DNA of 64,000 nt. Source: Holdemania massiliensis (GTDB lineage: Bacteria > Bacillota_I > Bacilli_A > Erysipelotrichales > Erysipelotrichaceae). The stretch covers positions 3,968,001 to 4,032,000 of the forward strand of contig NZ_JAKNTK010000001.1 in NCBI RefSeq assembly GCF_022440805.1, written 5' to 3'. Below the pieces are notes generated by a model. It had not been told where the DNA came from. It was given only the letters and a program-made list of their open reading frames with translations, and did no database searches. Each line of letters starts with the position of its first letter. The first letter of the stretch is position 1. The position numbers and the translations under genes were made by a program. Positions 8,928 to 18,136 of the stretch are shown in pieces.

Positions 8928-11225
8928 ATGAAAACCTCCGCGTCCCTTGTTGACTCCTGCATAAATCGTTTTATCCGGGCCTTGTTTGTCGATAATGACT
9001 GGGACACTCTGCAGTCACTCTTTGATGAGAATATTCGTTGGCATTCGGCCGAGGCAGGAATCGTTTTTACGAACAAAGAAGCCATTCATGAACATATTCA
9101 GCAGCAGCTGCGCCGACATCCAGAATTGTTAATCCAGACGACGGTGCCGGTCTGTTCCCAGCTGAATGATCGATATCAATTCATTACAGTGAAAGCCCTG
9201 ATGCAGGGCGAAAACTGGTATACCTTGTACCTGTCTTTGATTCAGGATTGCAGCAGCGGTCTTTTCTGCTTTGTTCAGGCAGCCCCGGCACAGAGCAGCT
9301 CGAATTCACTGCAGCATCAGGAACTGACCCTGACATTCCTGCCGGATCAGATGCCGGGCGGGATTTTCCATTGTTTGTTTGACGAACCTTTAACGCTTCT
9401 GCAGACAAGCGACAGCTTCCTTCAATTGACCGGTTATACAAGAGAAGAAATCAGCACGGAGCTGAACAACAGCTTCCGCGCCTTAATCGATCCGCGGGAT
9501 TATGAAAATACGCTGAAAGAAGTGCGGGAACAGCTCAGTCACGGCTGTGATAAAGAGCTGCAGTTCCGGCTGCTGCGCAAAGATAAAAAACCGATCTGGG
9601 TGCTGGACAAAGGCCGGTATTTACAGGACGAATGGGGCCGTCAGTATTTCTGCTGCATCCTGGTCGATATTACGGAGACCAAAAAGATCCAGGAAGAACT
9701 GCGGCTGAGTCTGGAACGTTATGAAATCATCATGAAGCAGACCCGAGATATCATTTTTGAATGGAATCTGGCAACCGATCAGCTGTTGTTTTCGGATAAC
9801 TGGCAGCATCGTCTAGGTTATGCGCCGCCGGCCACAACGGCGATGATATTGAACAAATCAAAGCTGCATCTGTCCGATGAGCATCGCAATCTGTTTGTCA
9901 GCCTTCGCGATCAAATTCTTCAAGGCCAGCCGGTTCTTGAAGGTGAAATGCAGCTGTTGGATTGGGAATACCAGCCGATTTGGTACCGCGTCCGGATTAC
10001 AACGCAGTTTGACGCTCTCGGCCATCCCGTCAAAGCCATCGGCATTCTGACCGATATCGATGAAGAGAAATACAAATCTCAGCTGTTACTGGACAAAGCC
10101 CAAAAGGATGCGCTGACCCAGTATTATAATAAGGAAACCGTCCAGCGGCTGATCGAGGACTGGCTGGCTCAATACCCCAAGGCTTTCAATGCTTTGATGA
10201 TTATCGATATCGATGATTTTAAGCATGTCAATGATACGCTGGGGCATTTGTTCGGTGATGCTTTCTTAATTGAAGTGACTTCCCGAATCCATCAGCTGTT
10301 CCGCAGCGAAGATATTTTAGGCCGGATCGGCGGCGATGAATTCCTCATCTTTCTGAAAAACATTCCCAACCCTTCTCTGGCAGAGCGAAAAGCCCAGGAA
10401 ATTCTTGAGGCCTTCCGCACTTTTGAGATCCGCAATCAGAAGATCGCCAATGTTTCCTGCAGCATCGGCATTGCCCTGACGACGGACTCCCGACTCAGCT
10501 ACCATCAGTTATTTCAGCGGGCGGATCAGGCTCTGTATTCGATTAAGAATCAAGGCAAGAACCGCTATGCCTTTTACAGTGAGCTTTTACGCTCAGAAAC
10601 CTTCCCGCTGCGCGACGGCATGACCGCAGTCAACACCCGCATCGATTCCGACACCAATCAGAAAAATGCTTATGCGCAAGTCAGCGATTATGTATTCAGT
10701 ACGTTATACAACACCCAGAATCTTGAGGAATGCATCGAACATATTCTGGAAGTTGTCGGTCTGCATTTCAACGTCAGCCGTGTTTACATCTTTGAAAACA
10801 GTGAAGACGACCGTTTCTGCAGCAATACCTTCGAATGGTGCAATGCCGGGATTCTTCCGGAAAAAGACGCGCTGCAGCGGGTTTCCTATGAAGAGGATCT
10901 CAATGGCAATTATCTGGACAATTTTGATGAGAACGGAATCTTTTATTGTCCGGACATCATGACGTTGGATCCAAAACACATTGAAATCCTTGAACCGCAG
11001 CACATCAAATCCTTGCTTCAATGTGCGATCCAGGATCAGGGTGTAATTAAAGGCTATATCGGGTTCGATGAATGTCAGGAAAAACGGCTTTGGGATCAGG
11101 ATCAGATTGACGTGCTGACGCATGTCGCGGAAATTCTCAGTGTTTTCCTGCTCAAACGCCGGGCTGAAAAACGCATCGAATCACTGCAGGCTCAGCTTAG
11201 CCAGTCTGAAAGCACCCGATGTTAA
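8928..11225 (+). CDS. SnoaL-like / PAS / PAS / GGDEF / GAF signalling protein
   Basis: A 765-residue cytosolic protein starting behind GAAAGGAG. Residues ~8-115 look like a SnoaL/NTF2-like fold (FIRALFVDNDWDTLQSLFDE). Two PAS modules follow at about 140-260 (FLQLTGYTREEI, ILVDITETKKIQEEL) and 265-390 (GILTDIDEEK). A diguanylate cyclase domain lies at ~395-555 with an intact GGDEF at 468-472 (RIGGDEFLIF). The C-terminal ~590-755 resembles a GAF domain. An intact GGDEF implies c-di-GMP synthesis; no EAL is present. A cyclase domain inside the protein rather than at the end is uncommon. I see no confident promoter in the 266-bp gap upstream. Confidence 0.88.
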   Translation: MKTSASLVDSCINRFIRALFVDNDWDTLQSLFDENIRWHSAEAGIVFTNKEAIHEHIQQQLRRHPELLIQTTVPVCSQLNDRYQFITVKALMQGENWYTLYLSLIQDCSSGLFCFVQAAPAQSSSNSLQHQELTLTFLPDQMPGGIFHCLFDEPLTLLQTSDSFLQLTGYTREEISTELNNSFRALIDPRDYENTLKEVREQLSHGCDKELQFRLLRKDKKPIWVLDKGRYLQDEWGRQYFCCILVDITETKKIQEELRLSLERYEIIMKQTRDIIFEWNLATDQLLFSDNWQHRLGYAPPATTAMILNKSKLHLSDEHRNLFVSLRDQILQGQPVLEGEMQLLDWEYQPIWYRVRITTQFDALGHPVKAIGILTDIDEEKYKSQLLLDKAQKDALTQYYNKETVQRLIEDWLAQYPKAFNALMIIDIDDFKHVNDTLGHLFGDAFLIEVTSRIHQLFRSEDILGRIGGDEFLIFLKNIPNPSLAERKAQEILEAFRTFEIRNQKIANVSCSIGIALTTDSRLSYHQLFQRADQALYSIKNQGKNRYAFYSELLRSETFPLRDGMTAVNTRIDSDTNQKNAYAQVSDYVFSTLYNTQNLEECIEHILEVVGLHFNVSRVYIFENSEDDRFCSNTFEWCNAGILPEKDALQRVSYEEDLNGNYLDNFDENGIFYCPDIMTLDPKHIEILEPQHIKSLLQCAIQDQGVIKGYIGFDECQEKRLWDQDQIDVLTHVAEILSVFLLKRRAEKRIESLQAQLSQSESTRC

Positions 11226-11247
11226 TGCCCTTGCTTAGTCCCCGCTT

Positions 11248-11305
11248 AAAAACAGGATCAGATTTCCGGAAGTTTTTCACTTCAGGCTCTGATCCTGTTT
11301 TATTG
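11248..11305. terminator. Strong convergent terminator
   Basis: AAAACAGGATCAGA and TCTGATCCTGTTTT form a 14-bp stem with U-tracts on both strands. It separates the convergent genes ending at 11225 and 11344. Confidence 0.9.
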
Positions 11306-11343
11306 TAAGCCATTGGAGCTCCCTAAAATTAAGACAGCTTTCC

Positions 11344-12402
11344 TCATCGGGAAAGCGGGGAAGCTTCCCGATTGGACTCGATCAGCAGCCGGCGCTGAAC
11401 GTCCAGAGGCAAACTCCGGTACAGTCCCATTTCAAACGCATAATAGCCTAATAGATTCCCGTCCTTTTCAATATCCAGCTGGCCAGCCAGAAGGGTCTGC
11501 AGCTGTTGATACAACGCTTGTTCACCGCCGGTTTGAAGACGTCGAACCACCTCCGCCACCAGCTGCTGCATCTTTGTCAGATAGAGGCGGTATTCCGGAT
11601 TATACTCAGCCATCAGCGTTCCCAGCGGACCGTTGAAAAACTGTACGAGCGGCAGCGTTACCTTTTCATAATTGAGCTTCCAATAAGCCTGTTCACGGTC
11701 ATCCTCCGCCAAATGATGCAGGCAGTCCAAGATTCTCTGCGTATAGATCGGAAAGGTCGTTTCATCCAGCTTGAGTATCGCCTGGGTATCGCGGTATCGC
11801 TGCCGGGCATCTTTTTCAATCCATTCAGAATCCAAAGCATAGATGATCCGGGCCACATATTTCAGTGATCCTTTTAAATCCTGCTGCGCCTGTTCCGTCA
11901 TTTTCCGCCACAGAAACAACCGGTATTCACTCTTCGAAACGTTGAGAAAAGAACTCCAGATAAAAATCGAGATCATGCGGGCATCCTGATCCGGACACAA
12001 CAGATCCAAAGTTGACTGATCGGCTTCGCTGGGCGCGGTACTGCGGCCGATCTGTTCCTGCATGCTGCTCATGTTGTACTGCGGCGGCAGTTCCGTCAGC
12101 AACGCGGATAAGGAATGCACTAACCCCAGCTGCCGCAGCAGCTGATTGCGCAGCGCATTGAGCCGGCGATGCAGATAAAAATTGGTCATGCTGGGATAAT
12201 CGAACAGCTCATGAACCTCACTGACCGGCATATCCCATTGTCTTAACAACGCGATGATCTGTAAGCTGCGGACATCGTCTTCACTGAACTCCAGGTAATG
12301 ATTTTCATCACAGCGCTGCGGCGACACCAGACCTTCCTCAATATAAAAATAGATCGCTTTTTTCGTCAGTCCCGTTCGCTGGCAGACTTGTTGAATACGC
12401 AT
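11344..12402 (-). CDS. MerR-family regulator, divergent from the 12621 reductase
   Basis: The 352-residue protein begins with a MerR winged helix: MRIQQVCQRTGLTKKAIYFY, then IEEGLVSPQR and the segment FSEDDVRSLQIIALLRQWDM. A dimerisation helix follows, then a ~260-residue C-terminal region I do not recognise, much longer than in metal-sensing MerR proteins. The divergent promoter of the secreted reductase has the 19-bp spacer and inverted repeat expected of a MerR target, so this protein most likely controls it. The sensed compound is presumably the reductase substrate or a redox signal; that is inference. Confidence 0.9.
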   Translation of the reverse strand: MRIQQVCQRTGLTKKAIYFYIEEGLVSPQRCDENHYLEFSEDDVRSLQIIALLRQWDMPVSEVHELFDYPSMTNFYLHRRLNALRNQLLRQLGLVHSLSALLTELPPQYNMSSMQEQIGRSTAPSEADQSTLDLLCPDQDARMISIFIWSSFLNVSKSEYRLFLWRKMTEQAQQDLKGSLKYVARIIYALDSEWIEKDARQRYRDTQAILKLDETTFPIYTQRILDCLHHLAEDDREQAYWKLNYEKVTLPLVQFFNGPLGTLMAEYNPEYRLYLTKMQQLVAEVVRRLQTGGEQALYQQLQTLLAGQLDIEKDGNLLGYYAFEMGLYRSLPLDVQRRLLIESNREASPLSR

Positions 12403-12431
12403 GCGGCTTCACCTCGATTTCCTCTTCATCC

Positions 12432-12456
12432 AAACCGTTCCCTAAGGGAATGGTTT
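12432..12456. repeat. 25-bp inverted repeat in the merR leader
   Basis: TTCCCTAAGGGAA is a perfect core, extended by AAACC on the left and GGTTT on the right with one mismatched pair. It lies 30-54 bp upstream of the MerR start codon. It could be an autoregulatory operator. On the + strand it is followed by a T-run and so also resembles a terminator, but no + strand gene lies upstream. Confidence 0.5.
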
Positions 12457-12550
12457 TTTTAGCTCTTTTTCGTGAAAGCACTATCATTTCTCACATAGTC
12501 ACCTTGTTTTCTTCATTATACACGAATTAAACGGACCAAAAAAGAGGGGA

Positions 12551-12581
12551 TTGACCTTCCTGTCACAGGACATTGTATAAT
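12551..12581 (+). promoter_or_regulatory. MerR-type promoter of the 12621 reductase
   Basis: TTGACC (12551-12556) and TATAAT (12576-12581) are separated by 19 bp, two more than normal. The spacer holds the inverted repeat TCCTGT-C-ACAGGA. Overlong spacers with a dyad are the hallmark of promoters activated by MerR-family DNA distortion, and a merR gene is divergent next door. Confidence 0.85.
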
Positions 12582-12620
12582 GAGCTTGCGAAAGCCTTAA
12601 CAAAAAAGGAGTGGAAAGAA

Positions 12621-14432
12621 ATGAAGAAACAAGCAAGCAAGTTCACAGCGCTGCTTCTGTGCGGAGTCCTGGCCTTGTCCTTGACCGCCTGCGGCACCAA
12701 CGACAAGCCGGCGCCAACCCCGGACGCCAATGCGAAACCATCCTACACAGCCGGAACCTATACCGGAACTGCCAATGGCATGAAGGGTGAAATCAGCGTG
12801 GATGTCACCGTCAGCGCCGATGCGATCACCGATGTCACCGTTAAAAGCCATCAGGAGACCTATGGTATCGGCTACGGCCTGGAAACTTCTCCAGTAGAAG
12901 TTCTGCCAAAGCAGATCGTCGAAACGCAGTCACTGGGTGTGGACAACATCACCGGCGCGACAATTACCACTGCCGCAATCAAAAACGCAGTAGCCAGCGC
13001 GGTTACAGAAGCCGGCGGCGATGCTGAAGCCTTAAAGAATGTACCGGTGGAAAAGAATCCGGAAGATCTGACGCTGGACGCTGACGTTGTCATTGCCGGC
13101 GCTGGTGCTGCCGGTTTAGCCGCAGGCATTGAAGCGACTCGTGCCGGCGCAAAAGTCATCATTCTGGAAAAGCAGGGTGTGACTGGCGGCGCCACAACCC
13201 GCAGCGGCGGCAAGCTCTTGGCTGCAGGAACAGAATGGCAGAAAAAGCAGGGTTATGAAGATACTCCGAAAATGATGCTGGACTACATGAAAACCATGGA
13301 CGGCGCTGCCGAACAGCTCAATGATGAAATGATCACCGCTTTCTGCAACGATTCTGTGGAAAACATGACGTGGCTGGAAGACATGGGCGTTATGATCTTT
13401 GACGTTGAAGCCATTCATCAGTCTTTAACTCCATGGCGTGTTCATAACACCACCAATGCGGCAGGCCACAGCGGCGGCGGCATGACCGACGGCTTCGGCG
13501 GCAACATCACCGTGCCGATGACAGAAGAATACCTCAAAAACAACGGCGAAATTTATTACAATACAACTGCAGAAACCATTCTGACCGATGCGGATGGAGC
13601 GATTGTCGGCTTAAGCGCAACCAAGGCCGATGGAAGCAAGCTGACAGTCAACGCTAAAAACGTTATCCTTGCGACCGGCGGTTATGCTCAGAACAAGGAA
13701 ATGATGCAGCGTTATGCTGAATCCACAGAAGGCTTTGTAACATCCGTTCCGGCTGGCAACCTCGGCGACGGCTTAACGATGGGCAAGCAGGTCAACGCTC
13801 AGATCTTTGATGCTCCGGCGACTCAGACTGTTTACCTGGATTTCAATTCCGGCGTCGGTATCAATGAAGAAGCCGGCTTGATCGTCAATGCCGAAGGCAA
13901 GCGTGTCGCTAACGAATATACCTATCAGTATCATGTCGGCAATGCCCTCGCCAAGAGCGAAAGCAGCTATGGCTGGTATCTCGCCACAGCCAACGACACA
14001 ACTCCAACTGTACAGTATGCTATGTCGTTAGAGAAGACGATCAAAGCCAATTCGATTGAAGAACTGGCTAAATTGATGGAAGTCGATGCCGCTGAACTGC
14101 AGGCAACGATCGACCGTTACAATGAATTATGCGCCAGCGGCAAGGATGAAGATTTCGGCAAGCCGGCAGAACACATGATGTCGGTTGAAGGCGAAACTTA
14201 CTTCGCCCTGAAGCTGCGTCCAAGCGTAACAGTCACCTTCGGCGGTTTAGTCACCGATGTTCAGGCTCAGGTGCTGGATACAGAAAACAACCCGATTCCA
14301 GGTCTGTATGCGGCCGGTGAAGTCGCCTTCACCGGATTGTTCGGCGACGAATATCCATGCTGCGGCATGGCGATCGGCGGCGCTGTCTATTTCGGACGGA
14401 TCGCAGGTCAGCAGGCAGCAGCCAACAAATAA
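12621..14432 (+). CDS. Secreted flavinylated FAD-dependent reductase (fumarate-reductase family, variant active site)
   Basis: The start is ATG 12621 behind AAGGAG. The 603-residue lipoprotein has lipobox LTAC with Cys24. An FMN-binding domain at ~44-130 carries the ApbE-type attachment motif TGAT (probable FMN-Thr114). A fumarate-reductase-type FAD domain starts with GAGAAG at 160-165, ends with YAAGE, and contains VILATGGYAQN. The family's HTMGG and GGIHGxNRxGGN motifs, which bind the substrate carboxylates, are absent: the equivalent places read TVTFGGLVTD and GLFGDEYPCCGMAIGG. It therefore probably reduces something other than fumarate. It should sit on the outer membrane face and take electrons from a membrane NADH-flavin or quinone route not encoded here. 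Confidence 0.93.
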   Translation: MKKQASKFTALLLCGVLALSLTACGTNDKPAPTPDANAKPSYTAGTYTGTANGMKGEISVDVTVSADAITDVTVKSHQETYGIGYGLETSPVEVLPKQIVETQSLGVDNITGATITTAAIKNAVASAVTEAGGDAEALKNVPVEKNPEDLTLDADVVIAGAGAAGLAAGIEATRAGAKVIILEKQGVTGGATTRSGGKLLAAGTEWQKKQGYEDTPKMMLDYMKTMDGAAEQLNDEMITAFCNDSVENMTWLEDMGVMIFDVEAIHQSLTPWRVHNTTNAAGHSGGGMTDGFGGNITVPMTEEYLKNNGEIYYNTTAETILTDADGAIVGLSATKADGSKLTVNAKNVILATGGYAQNKEMMQRYAESTEGFVTSVPAGNLGDGLTMGKQVNAQIFDAPATQTVYLDFNSGVGINEEAGLIVNAEGKRVANEYTYQYHVGNALAKSESSYGWYLATANDTTPTVQYAMSLEKTIKANSIEELAKLMEVDAAELQATIDRYNELCASGKDEDFGKPAEHMMSVEGETYFALKLRPSVTVTFGGLVTDVQAQVLDTENNPIPGLYAAGEVAFTGLFGDEYPCCGMAIGGAVYFGRIAGQQAAANK

Positions 14433-14448
14433 GTTTTTCCCCTCGTTT

Positions 14449-14486
14449 CAAGCGGTTCGGCTTTCTGCCGGCCGCTTTCTTTTTGT
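14449..14486 (+). terminator. Terminator after the 12621 reductase
   Basis: AAGCGG and CCGCTT arms (14450-14477) are followed by TCTTTTTG. It lies between the reductase and the DUF89 gene. Confidence 0.7.
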
Positions 14487-14557
14487 CAGCTTACAGCCGC
14501 GCTTGCTTTTTCCTCGCTCAGCCTGCTATGCTTAAGCTAAAGAAAGAAGGAAACGTC

Positions 14558-15430
14558 ATGAAAATTCAGGATGCCTGTCTGCCTTGTATCGTGTCGCAGG
14601 CAGTCCGCTGTGCCGAACAGATCTGTGAACCCAAACGCCCTGCTTTTTACCGTGCCGTCTTCGCAAAACTGGCAGTGATGGATTTTGATCAGCCCGCCCC
14701 GGCCGCAATTGGCGATCTTTATCGTTTCGTGAAGCAGGCAACCGGCACTGAAGATCCTTATGCCGGGCTGCGTCAGACAGTCAATGCCCGCTTACTCGCT
14801 GAGATTCCTGCTCTCGCCCAGAGGATTGATCAGGCTGCCGATCCATTTGCCGAGGCACTCTGGATTGACGCGCTGGCCAACGGGTTTGATTTCAATCCGA
14901 TTCATCATCCCAATTTTGAACAAATGCTCAGTGATTTCCACGCTCCGCTGACCCTTGCTTTTACTGAGGACCAGACAGAAGCGCTGAGACAGGATTGTCT
15001 GCAGGCTAAAACCCTGCTGATGCTGGGCGACAATTTTGGTGAAGTTGTCGTCGACAAGCTGCTGCTTGAACAGATCCATCAGCTGAATCCCAAACTGAAT
15101 CTGATCTATGCTGTCCGTGGTGCACCGGTGGTCAACGATGTAATCGAAGTGGATGCCAGGCAGGCTGGAATCGGACAATTCGCCCGGATTCTAAGCAATG
15201 GCGATGATGCCTTGGGAACATTGCTTTCACGTACCAGTGCGGAATTTCAGGCTGTCTATGACCAAGCGGATCTGCTTTTATGCAAAGGGCAGGCCAATTT
15301 TGAATGCTTAGTGGATGTTCCGGAAAAGAACCGCTACTTTATAATGAAAGTCAAATGCACCGTCCTCGCCGAACTGACGAAACAGCCTCATGGTTCTCTG
15401 GTCTGTCTTCATTATCCGGCCAAAGTCTAA
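14558..15430 (+). CDS. DUF89 (ARMT1-like) metal-dependent phosphatase family protein
   Basis: Start set at ATG 14558 behind AGAAGGA; longer in-frame readings overlap the previous gene and its terminator. The 290-residue protein begins MKIQDACLPCIVSQAV, typical of the bacterial/archaeal DUF89 branch. It carries the two family signatures: GDNFGEVVVDKLL (usually DNAGEIVFD) near 165, and AVRGAPVVNDVIEVDA near 190, which supply the Asp and Asn metal ligands. Characterised DUF89 proteins hydrolyse damaged or excess phosphometabolites such as fructose-1-phosphate; the substrate here is unknown. It is monocistronic and is the last GC-normal gene before the AT-rich block. Confidence 0.9.
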   Translation: MKIQDACLPCIVSQAVRCAEQICEPKRPAFYRAVFAKLAVMDFDQPAPAAIGDLYRFVKQATGTEDPYAGLRQTVNARLLAEIPALAQRIDQAADPFAEALWIDALANGFDFNPIHHPNFEQMLSDFHAPLTLAFTEDQTEALRQDCLQAKTLLMLGDNFGEVVVDKLLLEQIHQLNPKLNLIYAVRGAPVVNDVIEVDARQAGIGQFARILSNGDDALGTLLSRTSAEFQAVYDQADLLLCKGQANFECLVDVPEKNRYFIMKVKCTVLAELTKQPHGSLVCLHYPAKV

Positions 15431-16611
15431 GCTTTGAACAGTATTGATGATAAAACCCTTATAATTTCACCCAATTGCCTTGTGAAGAACAGTCACCTAC
15501 AATAGGGTTAAAAAAGCGTAGGTTGTACTGGGCCGAAAATACGTATTCTACTAAATTGAATTTATAGGAGAAAAACTGTGATTATCAATCCAATGATGAC
15601 CGTATTGGAACTATGAATCTATATCGTATGGGAATCTATCATCTTACGAATACTCAAGCACCGAATATTATAATTTCTTACGATTATCGGTAATCGCTCG
15701 TAGCGTACTGAAGATTGGTAAAACACTCCAAATTAAAAATAAGGTAATGATCACTTTTATCCTTACTTTACTGTCAATTTCCCACAAAAAACGCAAAAGG
15801 TGCAAGTAACGATTCATATAGCCCCTCATTTCGTGCAAATAAGTATCAAAATATACCTGTAGAATGGTGCAAGATAGGATATACTCGCTTTAACAGGGAA
15901 AAGGAACACTGAATTCTCTTGAGAAATTCTCCAATCATAATCAGTTTGAATATGCCATTAATGCCTCTAAAAACAACTTCGGCTACAATTTTGAACAAAA
16001 GCTGCTGACTGTTCCGTTCTATTTCTTCCCCTTTGTAGCAAAAGACCTCGCTGAAGGGAATATGACAACATTTTCTGATAAAAACCAATGATGTCTATTT
16101 AGCTTCAGATCTTTTACATCTATCAAGCATAGAAACACTATGCGAAGATTTCAGAGCTTATAGAAGGATTGTAGGGAATCACCAAATAGGAAATGTGTCA
16201 CATCTTTGATATCTATGACAAAATGAGTTTACGAGAATCAATGAAATCATAAATTCATTCTCATAATAACGAGTGATTAAAGGAAATATCTGATAGCAAA
16301 TTCCTATGCAAATTAGGCAAGTAGCATTAACTATAGAAAGATTGATAATTTACCCTATCGCTATTAATAAGGAAATCAGGATGTACAACTTACACTTAAA
16401 AGAATTATCAGCATACATTTAAAAAGACTCAATCCCAAGATCAAGTCTTTCAGAAACATTTGGATATCTGACCTGTTTACTTGACGGAGGTCACATCTTA
16501 ATTAGCGGGCCTTCTTCTTTTCCAATCACAATCATCTTAATTCATCTAATAATTAATACAAGCTTGAAAATGGATGAACTTATCTGCATAGTTAAGTTCA
16601 CTAACTATCTT
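15431..16611. other. 1.2-kb AT-rich stretch with no intact gene, probably decayed sequence
   Basis: No reading frame here has a convincing start, ribosome site and length. Short open pieces on the + strand read like protein (DRIGTMNLYRMGIYHLT near 15600, RANKYQNIPVEWCKIGY near 15850, LTVPFYFFPFVAKDLAEG near 16010, then SDLLHLSSIETLCEDFRAYR near 16110), each ended by a stop or shift of frame. This looks like a gene or genes broken by several mutations; I cannot name the original. A hairpin-like pair CAGTcACCTAC / GTAGGTtgtACTG lies around 15490-15532. The only functional element I can support is the terminator at 16421. Confidence 0.5.
16421..16450 (-). terminator. Probable terminator of the PTS operon
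   Basis: On the - strand, AAAGACT and AGTCTTT flank a 15-nt loop and are followed by TTTAAA. It is 160 bp past the EIIA stop codon, farther than usual. Confidence 0.5.
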
Positions 16612-17109
16612 TTACTGCGAGATAACCTGTCCCTTTTCTACTAAACCAAAGTCAATGAATTGAATTCTAAAATCATAGGCTTTCTTTTCTGTAACTGCAA
16701 GAATAACAGTGTTATTTAAATTGGATTCATTTAATACATTTAGATCGACTTTTACAGCTTTTTGACCCGCTTTGACTTTATCTCCTACTTTTAAATATGT
16801 AGAAAAACCTTTTCCATTGAGGGAGACAGTATTAATACCTATATGAACTAAATATCCATTGCCATCATTCCCTTCAATTCCAAAAGCATGACCCGTTGGA
16901 AACATAACTTTTACTACTCCATTTATAGGGCAAACAATGTCTCCATTTGCGGGAAAAAAACCAACCGTTTGTCCCATCATTTCTTCTGCAAATACATCAT
17001 CTGGTATTTCACATGGAGGTACCATTTTTCCTTTCACAGGAGAAACAAGTTCTTCATCACCTCTTGGAACGATGTCTTCTTTTTTTAAAAATATATCCAA
17101 TAGTCCCAT
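16612..17109 (-). CDS. PTS glucose-family EIIA domain protein
   Basis: A single-domain, 165-residue EIIA of the Glc superfamily. The phosphorylated His is in GYLVHIGINTV (His89), with the partner His74 in FPTGHAFGIEG, matching the two active-site histidines of Crr. It is the last gene of a five-gene operon whose EIIBC (20585) has no A domain of its own, so it most likely completes that transporter. It receives phosphate from HPr. Its DNA is AT-rich like the rest of the operon. Confidence 0.95.
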   Translation of the reverse strand: MGLLDIFLKKEDIVPRGDEELVSPVKGKMVPPCEIPDDVFAEEMMGQTVGFFPANGDIVCPINGVVKVMFPTGHAFGIEGNDGNGYLVHIGINTVSLNGKGFSTYLKVGDKVKAGQKAVKVDLNVLNESNLNNTVILAVTEKKAYDFRIQFIDFGLVEKGQVISQ

Positions 17110-17139
17110 ATTCCTATCCTTTCTAACGAAAATTTAACT

Positions 17140-18135
17140 TTATTTTACAAGTTTCTGTGCAATTTCTTCTATTAATTCTACTGAAGGATTTTTTCTATTT
17201 ATAAGTGACACTTCCATTATTAATTGATATAAATTGACTCCATACTTATCAGCAGTCAATTTGAACAATTGAGTAAAGCCTGAATGTGCACCTGAATAAC
17301 CTAAAACTAAATCAAATGGTTTAATTGGTGCATGATAATTATATTTTTCAGCAATCGGCATTACATTTTTATCTACAAAAGCTAATAACTCTAAAAAATT
17401 AACTTCTTTTAACTTATGATTACGTTGAAACAATGAAGTAATAACCTCAGTTGCACAATTACCAGCACTTCTAGCCATTCCAAGTAATCCACAGTCAATT
17501 ACATCTGCACCATTTTCAGCAGCTACAAGTCCATTAGCTGCGGATAAACCTAAATTATTATGTCCATGGAAACCTATTGGAATAGAAACTTTACTTTTCA
17601 TAACAGTAACATACGATTTTACATCTTCTGGAGACATTGTTCCTGCAGAGTCCATGATTGTTATTTCATCCAACCCCCATTTCTCAAGCTGCACAGCTTC
17701 TTCAGCTAATTCTTCTGGCGTTAACACATAGGCTTTCATTAAAGAGTAACGACAAACTAAACCTGCTGCTTTAACTCTTTTTATTCCTTCATAAGCAGAT
17801 TCAGCATCTCCAGCATTAGCACCAACTCTTAAGAAATTTAAATGATACTTCTTTGCTAGAGAAATGTTCTCATCAGTAGCGTTTTTAGCTAAACAAAACA
17901 TGCCAATTTCAGCTTTATTAACATAGGGCTGAATAGCTTCTAAATATTCAATATCTGTTGGTGTATTAGGAATATTTTGTTTTTGAAATGAACCTATACC
18001 TGTACAATTCCCCATTTCAATTGTTGTAATATTACTTCTAATTAAACCTTCAATAATTGTCTTTGTATCTTCAACTGTGAACCCTTTTCCAGGAATATTT
18101 CCACCATCACGTAATGTGCAATCTAGTAATTTCAT
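17140..18135 (-). CDS. DRE-TIM (HMGL-like) aldolase, 4-hydroxy-2-oxovalerate aldolase type
   Basis: The 331-residue protein starts MKLLDCTLRDGGNIPG, the DRE-TIM metallolyase opening with metal ligand Asp. The metal-binding region FHGHNNLGLSAANGL and the motif GLLGMARSAGNCATEV match 4-hydroxy-2-oxovalerate aldolases (DmpG/BphI) more closely than HMG-CoA lyase or isopropylmalate synthase. Such enzymes cleave 4-hydroxy-2-oxo acids to pyruvate and an aldehyde. It begins 1 nt after the dehydrogenase gene behind GGAGG. Context suggests it handles a 2-oxo acid made by that dehydrogenase; the actual substrate is unknown. Confidence 0.85.
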   Translation of the reverse strand: MKLLDCTLRDGGNIPGKGFTVEDTKTIIEGLIRSNITTIEMGNCTGIGSFQKQNIPNTPTDIEYLEAIQPYVNKAEIGMFCLAKNATDENISLAKKYHLNFLRVGANAGDAESAYEGIKRVKAAGLVCRYSLMKAYVLTPEELAEEAVQLEKWGLDEITIMDSAGTMSPEDVKSYVTVMKSKVSIPIGFHGHNNLGLSAANGLVAAENGADVIDCGLLGMARSAGNCATEVITSLFQRNHKLKEVNFLELLAFVDKNVMPIAEKYNYHAPIKPFDLVLGYSGAHSGFTQLFKLTADKYGVNLYQLIMEVSLINRKNPSVELIEEIAQKLVK

Positions 18136-18136
18136 T

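Noticed and set aside
12432..12460. Hairpin plus T-run read as a + strand terminator
   Set aside because: No + strand gene ends upstream of it. An operator or leader element of the merR gene is more likely, so I listed it only as an inverted repeat.
15846..16088. 80-codon frame on the - strand in the AT-rich gap
   Set aside because: No ribosome site, and the complementary strand looks more protein-like though broken. Treated as part of a decayed region.
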